Source of the DNA: Thermoplasmata archaeon
GTDB taxonomy: Archaea > Thermoplasmatota > Thermoplasmata > Lutacidiplasmatales > UBA184
Reading direction: 5' to 3'
Assembly: GCA_030040915.1 (NCBI GenBank)
Contig: JASHSI010000040.1
Location: forward strand, 1-40,393
Length of the DNA: 40,393 nt
Below the pieces are notes generated by a model that was not told where the DNA came from, searched no databases, and saw only the letters and a list, made by a program, of their open reading frames with translations. The position numbers and the translations under genes are program-made. Below, piece after piece: positions 9,701-17,780 of this stretch (within the stretch, counting starts at the first letter, position 1; each line of letters opens with the position of its first letter).

Positions 9701-10087
9701 GCACCGGATCGACTGTCGACCGGGCAGTCGCTCCGGCTCGAGGCGGACGTCTCCGGCGGGACCGGGAACTTGAGCTACACCTGGACCGGGCTTCCCGGGG
9801 GTTGCTCGAGCCAGGACCTGGCGACGATCTCTTGCACGCCGTCGCAGACGGGGAACTTCCGGATCTCGCTCTCGGTCACCGACTCGCTCGGACGCTCGGC
9901 GAACGGGTCGGTGAACGTCACCGTGTCGAAGGGCCCCCTCGGGGGGGCGGGTTCGACGACCTATCTCGCGCTCGCGGCAATCGTCGTGATCGGCCTTGGG
10001 GCCGTCATCGCGCTCGTCTCGGCCCGGAAGCGGCGGGCGACCCGGTCCCAGCCCCCCGACGGGACGAGCGACGAGCCGAGCCCGTAG
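6776..10087 (+). CDS. thermopsin-like (peptidase A5) surface protein with PKD repeats
   Basis: 1103 residues. It has a signal peptide (about 1-31, ending AAPAARSA). A thermopsin-family domain spans about 50-440, recognised by PVGVGDFGISSTGAAYTYNT, the following TTIQLNVVVVL, DYWIQDVPFYNT and FEDNVWNFS. A spacer is followed by one classical PKD-like domain (about 545-620). Five tandem repeats of about 87 residues come next, each with a W-[ST/A]-G-L-P-x-G-C core at about 653, 740, 828, 914 and 1002 and a second Cys about 14 residues later, so each probably holds a disulfide. A C-terminal helix (about 1062-1085) with basic tail anchors it. Thermopsins are acid proteases. Whether this copy is active cannot be judged, because the catalytic residues of the family are poorly defined. 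Confidence 0.83.
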   Translation: MVGAKVAVRTALVTALLVTSAFGLAAPAARSAPVPWILPVAGPTSGSAGHEPMVAPDRSFEPGPPYWLGGPTDPASGRRLAPGGLTVDPFGYYSSEPAPVGVGDFGISSTGAAYTYNTTRFLATAHFGSWNAGPANVSTGNGNFTTIQLNVVVVLTHGKASADYWIQDVPFYNTSSHFITFEDNVWNFSGSSNHLPSRSVVGNGTIYGGEYYADGAASGLPGNGVALRSPANVSAEVVASDVRGLPYVAFLYNDGYGWVTYDNVTFPWTSGWTLRGFQVNGSSLNPFGLFNDAEWVIGGPGGGSGIIDESSNFTMDLEYYNGHNFEAVPNAYDFGSDTAENTANVVASTATAVDPFGTPGGRYVGGSGTLHALYGYKNQSIVNVTAEIGNATLLVNGSSVPYRGLDANLTLVPGTYRLTDTNGTPADSAKTVLVQAGQYTAVSFGVLSVEPASGRSDTTATAQASSFTPGSTLSITWGTNNASLCSGTVPPNGSYSCTFDVPLTANGTYEVTAHEDDPGQETAVEPFLVTTNLTLTLAADRDLTDAGGTVEFWANASLGYPPYASYRWVFGSDGSATTSTGRTNHTFGEAGDYEVNVTVTDQIGDLVSAAAGVVVNPDPTVGQPTASRSSADVGQSVDFSSLASGGSGGYTYAWSGLPVGCATDGPTATCPELTGVGNYSVAVAVNDTEGFEARSPATVFRVFAAPTLLGIDNLEPYTDAGQDVVLAAEVSNGSGRFTFNWSGLPSGCAPKTSTAEVSCAATNPGTLDVTVRATDSNGITTGSANLSVTVYPVPQVTVSADRPGTADAGQYARFEAGVTNGSGGFSYIWAGLPPGCATENSASLTCLMNVVGPFTVRAYVTDRSGTESQGDLPFTVDPTLVLGWVTPPPAGDDVGGTIPLAVEATGGLPTYAYNWSGLPGGCVAADEPTLTTCTPETAGTYTVNVTAEDANGFVATTASVEMTVHALPAVAAISAAPDRLSTGQSLRLEADVSGGTGNLSYTWTGLPGGCSSQDLATISCTPSQTGNFRISLSVTDSLGRSANGSVNVTVSKGPLGGAGSTTYLALAAIVVIGLGAVIALVSARKRRATRSQPPDGTSDEPSP

Positions 10088-10094
10088 GCGCCGA

Positions 10095-10511
10095 TCACCG
10101 GGCCGGGTCGGCCCCCTTCGGGGCAGCGGCCGAGGGCCCGGCCTCGAACCGGAGCGAGATCGAGTTCACGCAGTGCCGGGTGTTCTTCGGGGTGAACTTC
10201 TCCCCGAGGAAGACGTGGCCCAAGTGGGCCCCGCACCTCGCACACTCGATCTCGGTGCGTTCCCCATCCGGATCCGGGATCCGGCGGACCGCCCCCGCGA
10301 TCTCCTGGTCGAAGCTCGGCCACCCGCAGCCGGCGTCGAACTTGTCGGTCGAGCGGTAGAGCGCGGCGCCGCATCGCCGACACACGTAGGTGCCCGCCCC
10401 CCGATGGTGCTCGTACTCGCCCGAGAACGGTCGCTCGGTCCCCTTGTGCACGATGACCCGCTCCTCCTCCCGGGTGAGCTTCCTCCATCCCGGATGCTGG
10501 GGGTCCTCCAC
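10095..10511 (-). CDS. msrB: peptide-methionine (R)-S-oxide reductase
   Basis: 138 residues, full length for MsrB. It reduces the R-epimer of methionine sulfoxide in proteins. The four zinc cysteines are present (Cys44 and Cys47 in CRRC, Cys90 and Cys93 in CARC). The catalytic Cys114 is in RHCVNSISL, and Cys62 in GCGWPSF is a candidate resolving residue. No signal peptide is seen, so it is a cytoplasmic repair enzyme, probably recycled by thioredoxin. It converges with the thermopsin gene, 7 bp apart. A single-gene unit. Confidence 0.95.
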   Translation of the reverse strand: MEDPQHPGWRKLTREEERVIVHKGTERPFSGEYEHHRGAGTYVCRRCGAALYRSTDKFDAGCGWPSFDQEIAGAVRRIPDPDGERTEIECARCGAHLGHVFLGEKFTPKNTRHCVNSISLRFEAGPSAAAPKGADPAR

Positions 10512-10829
10512 GGCCTAGCCCTCCCGACCCCGGAAGCCCCGCGGTGATCCGGTGGGCGGGGCCGACGCGCTCGGGAGGACGGGCTCGGGGGGTGGGGGTC
10601 TTCGGGGTCTCGCCATCGGATCCGGCGAGAGGGTACAGGCTCAAATTCCTTCGGGGCGCACCATGGCGCTGGGTCCGTGACCCCAGGCCCTTCCTCGAGC
10701 GACCTTGCCTCCCGGGGGCGCAGGTAATGAGCCCGTAGCCGACATCCGGTTCGAGGAGATGATCGAGCGCGATCGCGCCCCGGGGCGTGGCCGGGCCGCG
10801 CCAAGGGGCCCTTCCCCCGGGTTCGACCG
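10512..10829. other. intergenic region without assigned gene
   Basis: 318 bp between msrB and the carbamate kinase gene. I see no convincing ORF, tRNA or repeat. It holds GC-rich self-complementary stretches and one slightly AT-rich patch (AAATTCC, 10644-10650) that could be part of a promoter. I looked for SRP RNA and RNase P RNA core motifs and did not find them. Confidence 0.5.
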
Positions 10830-11789
10830 ATGACCCGCATCCTGGTCGCCCTCGGGGGGAACGCGATCCAGCGTGCCCGCGACGCGGGCACCTGGTCGGA
10901 CGCGATCCGCCAGATGCGGCGAACGGCCCGCGCCCTCGTCGCCGTGGTCCGGGCCGGTCACGAGCTCGTCCTGACCCACGGGAACGGCCCCCAGGTCGGC
11001 GACCTGCTCCGCGAGGCCGAGCTCGGGGCGGCGGAGATCCCGCCCCCACCGATGCACGTCCTCGATGCGGAGACCGAGGGCCAGATCGGCTTCCTCATCG
11101 CGCAGGAGCTCGGCCGCGCCCTCGCTCGGGCCCGCCTCTCCCGGACGGTCCTGCCGATCGTGAGTCGGACGGAGGTCGCCCGGGCCGACCCGGCCTTCCG
11201 CGCGCCGGCGAAGCCGGTCGGGCGATTCTACTCGGCCGCGGAGGCGAAGCGCCTCGCCTCCCTCCACGGATGGACGATGCGCGTCGACCCCGCCCGCGGG
11301 GGCTGGCGGCGGGTGGTGGCCTCCCCGCGCCCCCGACGATGGCTCGAGGGCGAGGCGGTCCGCTCCGCCCTCGACGCCGGGCTCGGTCGTTCCTCGGTCC
11401 TCGTCGTCTCGGGAGGGGGCGGGATCCCGGTCGTCCGCTCCCAGAACGGCGGGTTCGACGGCGTGGACGCGGTGGTCGACAAGGACCGGGCCGCGGCGGT
11501 CGTGGCCCGCCAGCTCGGCGCAACGACGCTCGCGATCGTCACCGACGTCCCGGGGGCCGCGGTCGGCTTCCGAGGACCTCGGCCGGAATGGCTCGGAAAC
11601 GTGACCGCCGGTCGTCTCTCGGCGCTCCTCGCCGCCGGGGAGTTCGCCGAAGGGAGCATGGGCCCGAAGGTGGGGGCGGGGCTCGACTTCCTCCGGGCCG
11701 GGGGCCGCTACTTCGTCATCACCGACGTCCGTTCGCTGCCACGGGCCCTCCGGGGCGAGGCCGGCACGCGGGTGGGGAGGCCGGGGTGA
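10830..11789 (+). CDS. arcC: carbamate kinase
   Basis: 319 residues, normal size for the amino-acid kinase family. It interconverts ATP plus carbamate with ADP plus carbamoyl phosphate. Recognisable segments are ILVALGGNAIQRA at the N-terminus, LVLTHGNGPQVGDL (about 48-61), VSGGGGIPVV (about 194), VVDKDRAAAVVA (about 213), TDVPGAAVGF and GSMGPKVGAGLDFL near residue 280. No arginine deiminase or ornithine carbamoyltransferase gene lies nearby, so the direction of the reaction is open. Its TGA overlaps the GTG start of the ABC permease (GTGA), so the three genes 10830-13410 are probably one operon. Confidence 0.92.
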   Translation: MTRILVALGGNAIQRARDAGTWSDAIRQMRRTARALVAVVRAGHELVLTHGNGPQVGDLLREAELGAAEIPPPPMHVLDAETEGQIGFLIAQELGRALARARLSRTVLPIVSRTEVARADPAFRAPAKPVGRFYSAAEAKRLASLHGWTMRVDPARGGWRRVVASPRPRRWLEGEAVRSALDAGLGRSSVLVVSGGGGIPVVRSQNGGFDGVDAVVDKDRAAAVVARQLGATTLAIVTDVPGAAVGFRGPRPEWLGNVTAGRLSALLAAGEFAEGSMGPKVGAGLDFLRAGGRYFVITDVRSLPRALRGEAGTRVGRPG

Positions 11790-12511
11790 GCACACCTGGG
11801 GTCGCGACAGAGCCCCTCTCGCTGCTCGGGATCACCGTCCGGAGAGCGAGCGTGAGCGGCCGGTTCTTCCTCGTCTACGGCACCGGGATGTCGATCTTCC
11901 TCGGCGTCGTCCTCGCGATCACTCCCGGCGGCGCGTTCAGCACCTCGTTCCCGGTCCTCCTCCCGATCTTCGCGGCGGTCGGCTCGATGGGGGGGCTTGT
12001 GGTGTTCAGCAACGACCGGATCAAGGGGGTCCTCGAGTGCCTGATGGCGTACGGGATCTCGCCCCGCCGCCTGTTCACGAACGCCCTCGCCGCTTCCCTC
12101 GTCCTGGCGAGCGTGGTGCTGGTGGGGTCCATCGGCGTCGGGGTCGGCGTCGACCTCGCCGCGGGGCACCCGCTGACGCGGAACCTGGCGCTCTTCCTCA
12201 CCGTGTACTCCATCCCGATGAGCTACGTCTCGGCGGCGTTCGCCGCGACGATCGGGATGTACTGGACCGCGCTCTCCTCGCCGCGCGCCGGGATGAACAG
12301 CCCGATCGGCCTCGCCCCCTTCTTCGGGATCCTCCCCCCGGTCACCACGTTGGTGCTGTTCGCGGCGCTCGGGATCGCGGGCGACGTGAGCGATGGGTTC
12401 TTCCTCGCCGTCGCCGCCGCGGTGGCGGGCGGGGTGGCCGTGATCGTGGGGCTCCTCCTGGGGCTCATCGGCCGGTTGCTCCGGCGGGAACGGCTGCTCT
12501 CGCCGGCGTGA
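11786..12511 (+). CDS. ABC transporter permease, six-helix
   Basis: 241 residues with six predicted membrane segments: FFLVYGTGMSIFLGVVLAI, FPVLLPIFAAVGSMGGLVVF, ALAASLVLASVVLVGSIGVG, FLTVYSIPMSYVSAAFAATI, PPVTTLVLFAALGIAG and AVAAAVAGGVAVIVGLLLG. A cytoplasmic loop GVLECLMAYGISPRRLFTN after helix 2 matches the coupling region of ABC-2 type exporters. The GTG at 11786 was chosen because it forms the GTGA overlap with arcC and precedes the first conserved segment. The partner ATPase follows directly. The substrate is unknown. The lack of a binding protein fits an exporter. Confidence 0.8.
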   Translation: MSTPGVATEPLSLLGITVRRASVSGRFFLVYGTGMSIFLGVVLAITPGGAFSTSFPVLLPIFAAVGSMGGLVVFSNDRIKGVLECLMAYGISPRRLFTNALAASLVLASVVLVGSIGVGVGVDLAAGHPLTRNLALFLTVYSIPMSYVSAAFAATIGMYWTALSSPRAGMNSPIGLAPFFGILPPVTTLVLFAALGIAGDVSDGFFLAVAAAVAGGVAVIVGLLLGLIGRLLRRERLLSPA

Positions 12512-12519
12512 GGCGGACG

Positions 12520-13410
12520 ATGGGAGATCGGGGCGAATCGGGGACCCCCGCTCCCGGGGAGGGTCGGGCCGTGCTCGACTGCCGGTCCGTGAGCGCCGGC
12601 TACCTCGGCACCGAGGTCCTCCACGAGGTCTCCTTCCGCGTCGGTGAACCGGCGATCTACGTCGTGCTCGGCCCGAACGGCGCCGGCAAGACCACCCTCT
12701 TCCGGACCCTCTCGGGGATCCTCCGCCCGACGCACGGGGAGGTACGGATCCAAGGCACGGCGGTCGACGGGGACGGAACCCGGGGGAGCCTCCACTATCT
12801 TTCCCATCTCGACGGGATCCCGGACGGCCTCAACGTGCGCGAGGCGCTCGAGTTCTACGCTCGGGTGGAAGGGGCGGGGGCGGCCGACGTCGAGCGGATC
12901 CTCGATCGGCTCGAGCTGCGCGCGCTCGCCGACCGGTACTTCTCGGAGCTGAGCTCGGGCCAGCGCCGGCGGGTCGCGATCGGACGGATCTTCCTGCGGG
13001 AGCGCGAGATCTACCTCCTCGACGAACCGACGAGCAACCTCGACCCGAAGGCCGCCCGCGAGATCCGCGCCCTGATCCTCGAGCTCAGCCGGGAGAAGGT
13101 CGTGCTCTACTCGTCGCACAACCTGTTCGAGGCCCGGGAGATCGGCCGCTACGTCCTCCTGTTGCGCGACGGTCGGCTCGCCCTGTTCGACCGGATCGAG
13201 AACCTGAGGAGCGCCCGCTACGTCGTGGGCATCCGCCTCCTCGAGCCCGCCTCGGGGTTCTCCGATGCCGCGCGTCAAGGGGAGTACTACCTGATGGAGC
13301 TCTCCGGCCCGGAGGAGGTGCCGAGGCTCCTCCACGACCTCGACGCCCGGAGGGTCAAGGTTCGCGAGGTCCGGGAGATGGACAACCCGCTCGAGGACCT
13401 GTTCGCCTGA
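12520..13410 (+). CDS. ABC transporter ATP-binding protein (ABC-2 exporter type)
   Basis: About 296 residues. Walker A is GPNGAGKTT (about 52), the signature motif is ELSSGQRRR (Ser-Ser in place of Ser-Gly), Walker B is IYLLDEP, followed by TSNLDPKAA and a switch His in YSSHNLFEA. The C-terminal third (GIRLLEPASGF onward) is the extra domain common in drug/lipid-type ABC-2 ATPases. An in-frame GTG at 12508 would give a GTGA overlap with the permease. The ATG at 12520 is preceded by GAGGCGG and is slightly preferred. It powers the permease encoded immediately upstream. There is no hint of substrate. Confidence 0.87.
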   Translation: MGDRGESGTPAPGEGRAVLDCRSVSAGYLGTEVLHEVSFRVGEPAIYVVLGPNGAGKTTLFRTLSGILRPTHGEVRIQGTAVDGDGTRGSLHYLSHLDGIPDGLNVREALEFYARVEGAGAADVERILDRLELRALADRYFSELSSGQRRRVAIGRIFLREREIYLLDEPTSNLDPKAAREIRALILELSREKVVLYSSHNLFEAREIGRYVLLLRDGRLALFDRIENLRSARYVVGIRLLEPASGFSDAARQGEYYLMELSGPEEVPRLLHDLDARRVKVREVREMDNPLEDLFA

Positions 13411-13443
13411 CCGAGCGCCCGACCGGGGCCGACCGAGCGGCGC

Positions 13444-14523
13444 TCAGCCCGAGCGGGCGCGGGCCGGTGCCTCCCGCCCGGACGCCCGGTGCATGGCGGG
13501 ATAGCGGTGGTGGACGTGCGGGCGGATCGATTCGACCGGCTCGACGATGACCTCCGCGTGATCGAGGTGACGTTCGATCGTGGCGAGGACCGAGCCTTGG
13601 GCGGAGCGAACGGGCGCACGGCCCGGAGTCCGCGCGCTCGTCTGCCCGATGCCGAGGAGCAGGACTCGGCGGCCCGCCGAAGCCAGCAGGAGGGGGAAGG
13701 AGTGGCACTCCGCCGTGAGATCGTGGAGCAGCTCGGTCGGCGCCGCCGGGACCCTCAGGTCGCCGAACACGTAGAGTAGCTCCCCAAGGCGGCGCCCGTC
13801 AAGGGGAGGGACCCGCGCTGGATCGAGCACCGTACGGGGCTGGAGAACGCCCCGATCCACGGCGCGACGCTCGGGTCGCTGCGTCCGCAGGAAGTTGGTC
13901 CAGGGAGAGGCTTGACCTTCGCGGTGACCTCGGGCTTCGAGCGCACGGGCCGCCGAGCCGGCCGTTCGAGGACCCGACGGGCCGGCCGAAAGGTCGAGAC
14001 CGGCCGGGTACGCGGCGGGTACGTCCTCCCCCCCGAAGCGGGCCCAGAGACCCGAGAAGTCGAAGTACACGGGGATGGAGCCCGAATCGCGCTCGACGAA
14101 CAGGCGGGCGGGGGGCGAGGAACCGCCGTTCGGCGGGGGTCCAGCCGACGCGATCGGCCCATCCCTCCGGTAGAACACCCCGAAGACGGAATGCACGCCG
14201 GCCCACAGGAGGACGGTCTCGAGGTCCTGGGTCCAACCGGCGAGGAGCGAGCTCCACTCGGCGATCGGCGGCCGGGCGAGGACAAGCTCGACCCCGGCGT
14301 ACCCGAACGGGCCGGGATTCGGGATCAGGATGTCCTCGAGCCATCCCTCCGAGAAGATCCTCCGCCGCGCGACGTTGTAGGTCGACGAGGAGAGGGCGGA
14401 GAGGCGGATCCGCTCCCGCTCGGTCGCCCGCGGGAGCGCGAGGATCGCTTGCGCCGCCCGGTACTCGGCGTCGGTGAGCTCCCGCACGTGCCGCCCGGCC
14501 TCGGAAGGCCAAGGGTAGTACAA
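13444..14523 (-). CDS. unknown protein with N-terminal winged-helix-like region
   Basis: 359 residues from a TTG start; an in-frame GTG at 14487 would remove 12 residues. The first 65 residues (LTDAEYRAAQAILALPR, then RIRLSALSSSTYNVARRRIF, then SEGWLEDILIPNP) look like a winged-helix DNA-binding domain in which the SSSTYNVARRR helix would be the recognition helix. The following GVELVLARP and the middle part contain strands and a disordered Pro/Arg-rich region. The C-terminus (LLHDLTAECHSFPLLLASAGRRVLLLGIG) may be a ligand-binding or dimer module. No membrane segment. I do not recognise a named family. It is convergent with the ABC operon and divergent from the envelope gene at 14580, so it could regulate the latter. 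That is inference. Confidence 0.55.
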   Translation of the reverse strand: MYYPWPSEAGRHVRELTDAEYRAAQAILALPRATERERIRLSALSSSTYNVARRRIFSEGWLEDILIPNPGPFGYAGVELVLARPPIAEWSSLLAGWTQDLETVLLWAGVHSVFGVFYRRDGPIASAGPPPNGGSSPPARLFVERDSGSIPVYFDFSGLWARFGGEDVPAAYPAGLDLSAGPSGPRTAGSAARALEARGHREGQASPWTNFLRTQRPERRAVDRGVLQPRTVLDPARVPPLDGRRLGELLYVFGDLRVPAAPTELLHDLTAECHSFPLLLASAGRRVLLLGIGQTSARTPGRAPVRSAQGSVLATIERHLDHAEVIVEPVESIRPHVHHRYPAMHRASGREAPARARSG

Positions 14524-14579
14524 TTTCCCACCGAAAAGCTGTCGCCGGGTTGAAGTCCCGCCCGACCCTCGCTTCCCTC

Positions 14580-15233
14580 ATGCGGCCGCGGGGTCCGGGG
14601 CCCGACGTACGTTCCGGGCTGAAGCTGGGGATCGCCCTCGCCATCCTCCTTTCGGCCAGTTCGGTCGGCCTCCTCGCTTACGCCGCCCCGTCCGATCGGG
14701 ATCGCCCAGCCGCTGCACCGGGCATCCCGCTCCAGATCCCCGCGGTGGGGGAGACCTACCCTGTGACGTTCGAGGAGCATGGGCTTCCCAACGGAACCAA
14801 TTGGTCGATCCGGGTCAACGGCGCCTCCTCGTTCAGCTCGGGGGAGTCGATCGTCGTCGACCTGGGGAACGGATCGTACACCTACGCAGGGTACGCGGCG
14901 TCGAACGGCTACTCGAACGGCTCCTTTGACGTCCAAGGGGGGCCGACCGCGGTCGGGGTGACCTGGACGGCGTCCGAACCGGTCTCCCCACCAGTTTCCG
15001 CAGGGGCCTCCCAGGGGCCCCCTATCCCCGCTCCCGTTTGGGGAGCGGCGTTCGCCGCGGTGGCCCTGACGATCGCGGTGGCGACCGTGGCCGTCACCCG
15101 GCGTCGCCGCCAGTCGATCACCGCGGAGCTCCCCGCCCGGCGATCCGCGCGAGAGCCGGCTCCGGCGAGCCTCACCGGTGCTCCCGGCGTCGAGGACGCT
15201 CCGGAGCCGGATCCTCTCGCCCACATGCTCTGA
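14580..15233 (+). CDS. small anchored envelope protein
   Basis: 217 residues from ATG 14580 (a TTG at 14550 would extend it). The order is: signal/anchor helix (LKLGIALAILLSASSVGLLAYA), an outside domain of about 90 residues beginning VTFEEHGLPNGTNWSIRVNG, a Pro/Ser linker, a second helix (PVWGAAFAAVALTIAVATVAV), and a basic cytosolic tail. The FEE-GLP-GT-WSI pattern is a small beta domain often repeated in surface proteins of Thermoplasmata, here as a single copy. Several NxS/T sequons support an external location. Function unknown. It is followed 36 bp later by another membrane protein on the same strand, possibly co-transcribed. Confidence 0.65.
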   Translation: MRPRGPGPDVRSGLKLGIALAILLSASSVGLLAYAAPSDRDRPAAAPGIPLQIPAVGETYPVTFEEHGLPNGTNWSIRVNGASSFSSGESIVVDLGNGSYTYAGYAASNGYSNGSFDVQGGPTAVGVTWTASEPVSPPVSAGASQGPPIPAPVWGAAFAAVALTIAVATVAVTRRRRQSITAELPARRSAREPAPASLTGAPGVEDAPEPDPLAHML

Positions 15234-15269
15234 TCCCGACGTCGGACACGAACATAGGAGGGCCGAAAG

Positions 15270-17615
15270 ATGATCGAAGGAACGGACGAACGCGCGAAGG
15301 CCGTGGACCCGGAAGCGACCATCCGACGATCGAACCCGGCGGTCCCCTCGGGGAGCCATGCCGGGCGGACGACGGGCGCACCGAGGACCGACCGCCGTAA
15401 GGTGTGGTACGTCGGGATCGCCGTGGTGATCCTGATCGGCGGCATCGGCCTCTCGGTCGTCGCTGAGGCCACCCCCGAGTACACCTCGAGCCTGCTCCCC
15501 GATTCCGGATCGTTCTACGCACTCGCGGAGGCCGGCAACACGCTCTATGCCGCTTCGGACAACGGCGGGTCGATCCTCCTGGAGCGAAGCACCGACCAAG
15601 GCGGGAGCTGGACGGCGAGCCCGGTCCCGTACTCGGCGGTGGCCGGCGGCGCTCCCTGGACCTACGCCGTCGTGGCCGCGGACGGGTCCGACATCATCAT
15701 GGCGGCGTCGACCGGGAGCCCCTCCGAGTACGTGAGCGCCGTCCCCCCCAGCGACCCCGTGAATTCGGGGGTGACGCCCGAGCTGACGAATGGGACGTGC
15801 AGCGAGAGTTCGACGATCCTTCTCGCGGCGAGCGGCAACGGGGGGGCCTCTTGGCAGTCACGGACCTTCTCCACCCCCGGGCTCGTGGTGACCTCGCTCC
15901 AGGCGAACCTCGTGGGGGACCTCGCCGCGGTGGCCTGGCTTGCCGAGAGCACCGCCTGCTTTGCGAACAACGAGACGGCTCAATCCGTCACGAGCTCCGA
16001 TGCGGGGGCCTCCTGGTCGACGGTGCAGGCGATTTCGCCCGCGGACGCCGCGATCCCCGATGGCGAGGCGCTCGAAATGGCCCCGGGCGTCGGCGGCCTT
16101 GACCTCGCGTTCGTGGCGGACCCGTCGAACGGAACGCCCCCCGAGCTCACGATATGGAACTTCACCGGGGGCGACGGGCCGACGTTCGCCCCGATGCTTC
16201 TCCTGGTCGCCCCGTCGAGCTGGACCCTCCAGGGCCAGCCCGACGCGGGGGCGTTCTTGCTCACGCCGAGCTACCTCATTCCGCTGACCTCCGGCTCGAT
16301 CACGGCGCTCCCGTTCGACCAGTTGGCGAGCGACGACAGCGACCTCGGGAGCCTTCCGGACGTCGTCTCGCTCGTCTCGACCTCGCCGGGCACGGTCGTC
16401 ATCGCCGCCACGACCTCGAACGACCTCGGGGTCGACTGCTGGCAGGTCACCCTCGCGACGGGCTCGGTCGCCGAGACCTGCCACGTACCGCTCGACTCCT
16501 TCCTCGGGTCGTCCTCGGGGGCCCTCCCCATCGTGGCCCTCCTCGACGGCGGAAACTTCTGGACCGCCATCGGGGCGTCCTCCGGAGGTGGCTGCGCGGG
16601 TCCCGTAGAATGCGGCGGCGGAACCTCCTCGGGTGGGTCCTCCGGGGACGTACCGGTGGCGGCCCCCTCCTCCGTCGGGACCTCGGTCTGCGCCGCCGGG
16701 TGCACCTCCACCGCGGGGTTGGTGAGCTATTCCTACACGATGTCGAGCGCCGGGTACCAAGAGACCCTGACCGTCCTCGGGATCGCCTTGGCGGTCGCGG
16801 GCGTGGTCGGCCTGATCGTCGCCGTATGGAACGATCGGCGGGAGGGCCGATCCGCCCCGGGCGCGGACGCTCCTTCGGCCGAAGCCCGGGCCGCCCGGTC
16901 GTACCGGTACGCCCTCGTCGCCTGGGCCGCCGCCTGGAGCCCGCTCGCGGTGCTAGCCCTAATACCCGGAGGATCGGCCCAGACCACGCTGTTCCTCGCG
17001 CTGATCGCGGTCGGCCTCCTCGGTGGAGCGGCCGCTTCGGCCCCATTCGTTACTCGCGTTCGTCGGGAGCTCGCGAGCTCGACCGGTTTTTCGACGAGCG
17101 CGTGGATGGACGGGTCGATCTCGGCCCCGCCCGGCTCGCCGCTCGACCGGATGCGATGGACCAGCGCGTTCGCCTACGCAAGCTGGCTCGCGGCGTTCGG
17201 GATCCTCGTGGTCCTGATCGCCGACCTCGCGGGGGCCGTATCCGCGGATGGATTCACCTCGGTCGGTGCGCCGATCGTCGTTCTCGTGGTCTCCTTCGCC
17301 GTCCTCCGGATCCTGTACCATCACGGGCTCGCGAGGCTGACCGCGGTCGAGATGGATGGGAATCGAGTGGGCGCGTCCGCCGCCCAGGGTTTCCGCAGCG
17401 CCGCCGGGGCCGCGCTGCTCCCGTGGAACCCGTTCGTCGGGCTCCTGATCGGGGTGGCGGTCGCGAGCGGAGGGGCGGGCGACCCATTCCTCTTCGCCTG
17501 GGCGTTCCTACCGGTGACCCTCCTCGGGATCGCCTTGTCGTGCGGGGCGTTCGGCCCCACGCTCTGGTCGGCTCCCGTGGCCCGATCGCGCCCGGCCCCC
17601 GCGATCGGCGCTTAG
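15270..17615 (+). CDS. membrane protein with extracellular Asp-box (BNR-like) domain
   Basis: 781 residues. It has an N-terminal cytosolic tail, then helix 1 (VWYVGIAVVILIGGIGLSVV, about 45-64). An outside domain of about 430 residues contains three Asp-box motifs, STDQGGSWT (about 107), SGNGGASWQ (about 190) and SSDAGASWS (about 243), characteristic of beta-propeller folds. A Gly/Ser/Cys-rich linker follows (GGGCAGPVECGGGTSSGGSSG). The last 270 residues hold about six further helices separated by short loops. A Shine-Dalgarno-like GGAGG is 9 bp before the ATG. The combination suggests a surface binding or sensing module attached to a membrane bundle. No catalytic residues of sialidases were recognised. 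Function unknown. Confidence 0.68.
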   Translation: MIEGTDERAKAVDPEATIRRSNPAVPSGSHAGRTTGAPRTDRRKVWYVGIAVVILIGGIGLSVVAEATPEYTSSLLPDSGSFYALAEAGNTLYAASDNGGSILLERSTDQGGSWTASPVPYSAVAGGAPWTYAVVAADGSDIIMAASTGSPSEYVSAVPPSDPVNSGVTPELTNGTCSESSTILLAASGNGGASWQSRTFSTPGLVVTSLQANLVGDLAAVAWLAESTACFANNETAQSVTSSDAGASWSTVQAISPADAAIPDGEALEMAPGVGGLDLAFVADPSNGTPPELTIWNFTGGDGPTFAPMLLLVAPSSWTLQGQPDAGAFLLTPSYLIPLTSGSITALPFDQLASDDSDLGSLPDVVSLVSTSPGTVVIAATTSNDLGVDCWQVTLATGSVAETCHVPLDSFLGSSSGALPIVALLDGGNFWTAIGASSGGGCAGPVECGGGTSSGGSSGDVPVAAPSSVGTSVCAAGCTSTAGLVSYSYTMSSAGYQETLTVLGIALAVAGVVGLIVAVWNDRREGRSAPGADAPSAEARAARSYRYALVAWAAAWSPLAVLALIPGGSAQTTLFLALIAVGLLGGAAASAPFVTRVRRELASSTGFSTSAWMDGSISAPPGSPLDRMRWTSAFAYASWLAAFGILVVLIADLAGAVSADGFTSVGAPIVVLVVSFAVLRILYHHGLARLTAVEMDGNRVGASAAQGFRSAAGAALLPWNPFVGLLIGVAVASGGAGDPFLFAWAFLPVTLLGIALSCGAFGPTLWSAPVARSRPAPAIGA

Positions 17616-17780
17616 GCGACGGGAAGCCTGGACGCCGGCGACGTTGGGGCGGCATCGACCGGCCGAAACCACGGTCCGTTGGCGGATCGTGGGGGGCGGG
17701 CACCGGGGAAGGGCGTACCCTCCCCTGCCGCCCGGTCCGCCGGACGGGGGGACTCGGAGGTCGGCCAAGATTTTGGTACT
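17616..17780. other. intergenic spacer before the Rrf2 operator
   Basis: 165 bp of GC-rich sequence after the Asp-box gene. It ends in the AT-rich patch AAGATTTTGGTA (17768-17779), which may be the promoter of the Rrf2 gene about 25-30 bp downstream. No gene seen. Confidence 0.4.

Noticed and set aside
10512-10829. Candidate SRP or RNase P RNA in the msrB-arcC gap
   Set aside because: Fragments such as GAGGAAGGGCC on the minus strand recall RNase P, but the other universal core motifs were not found.
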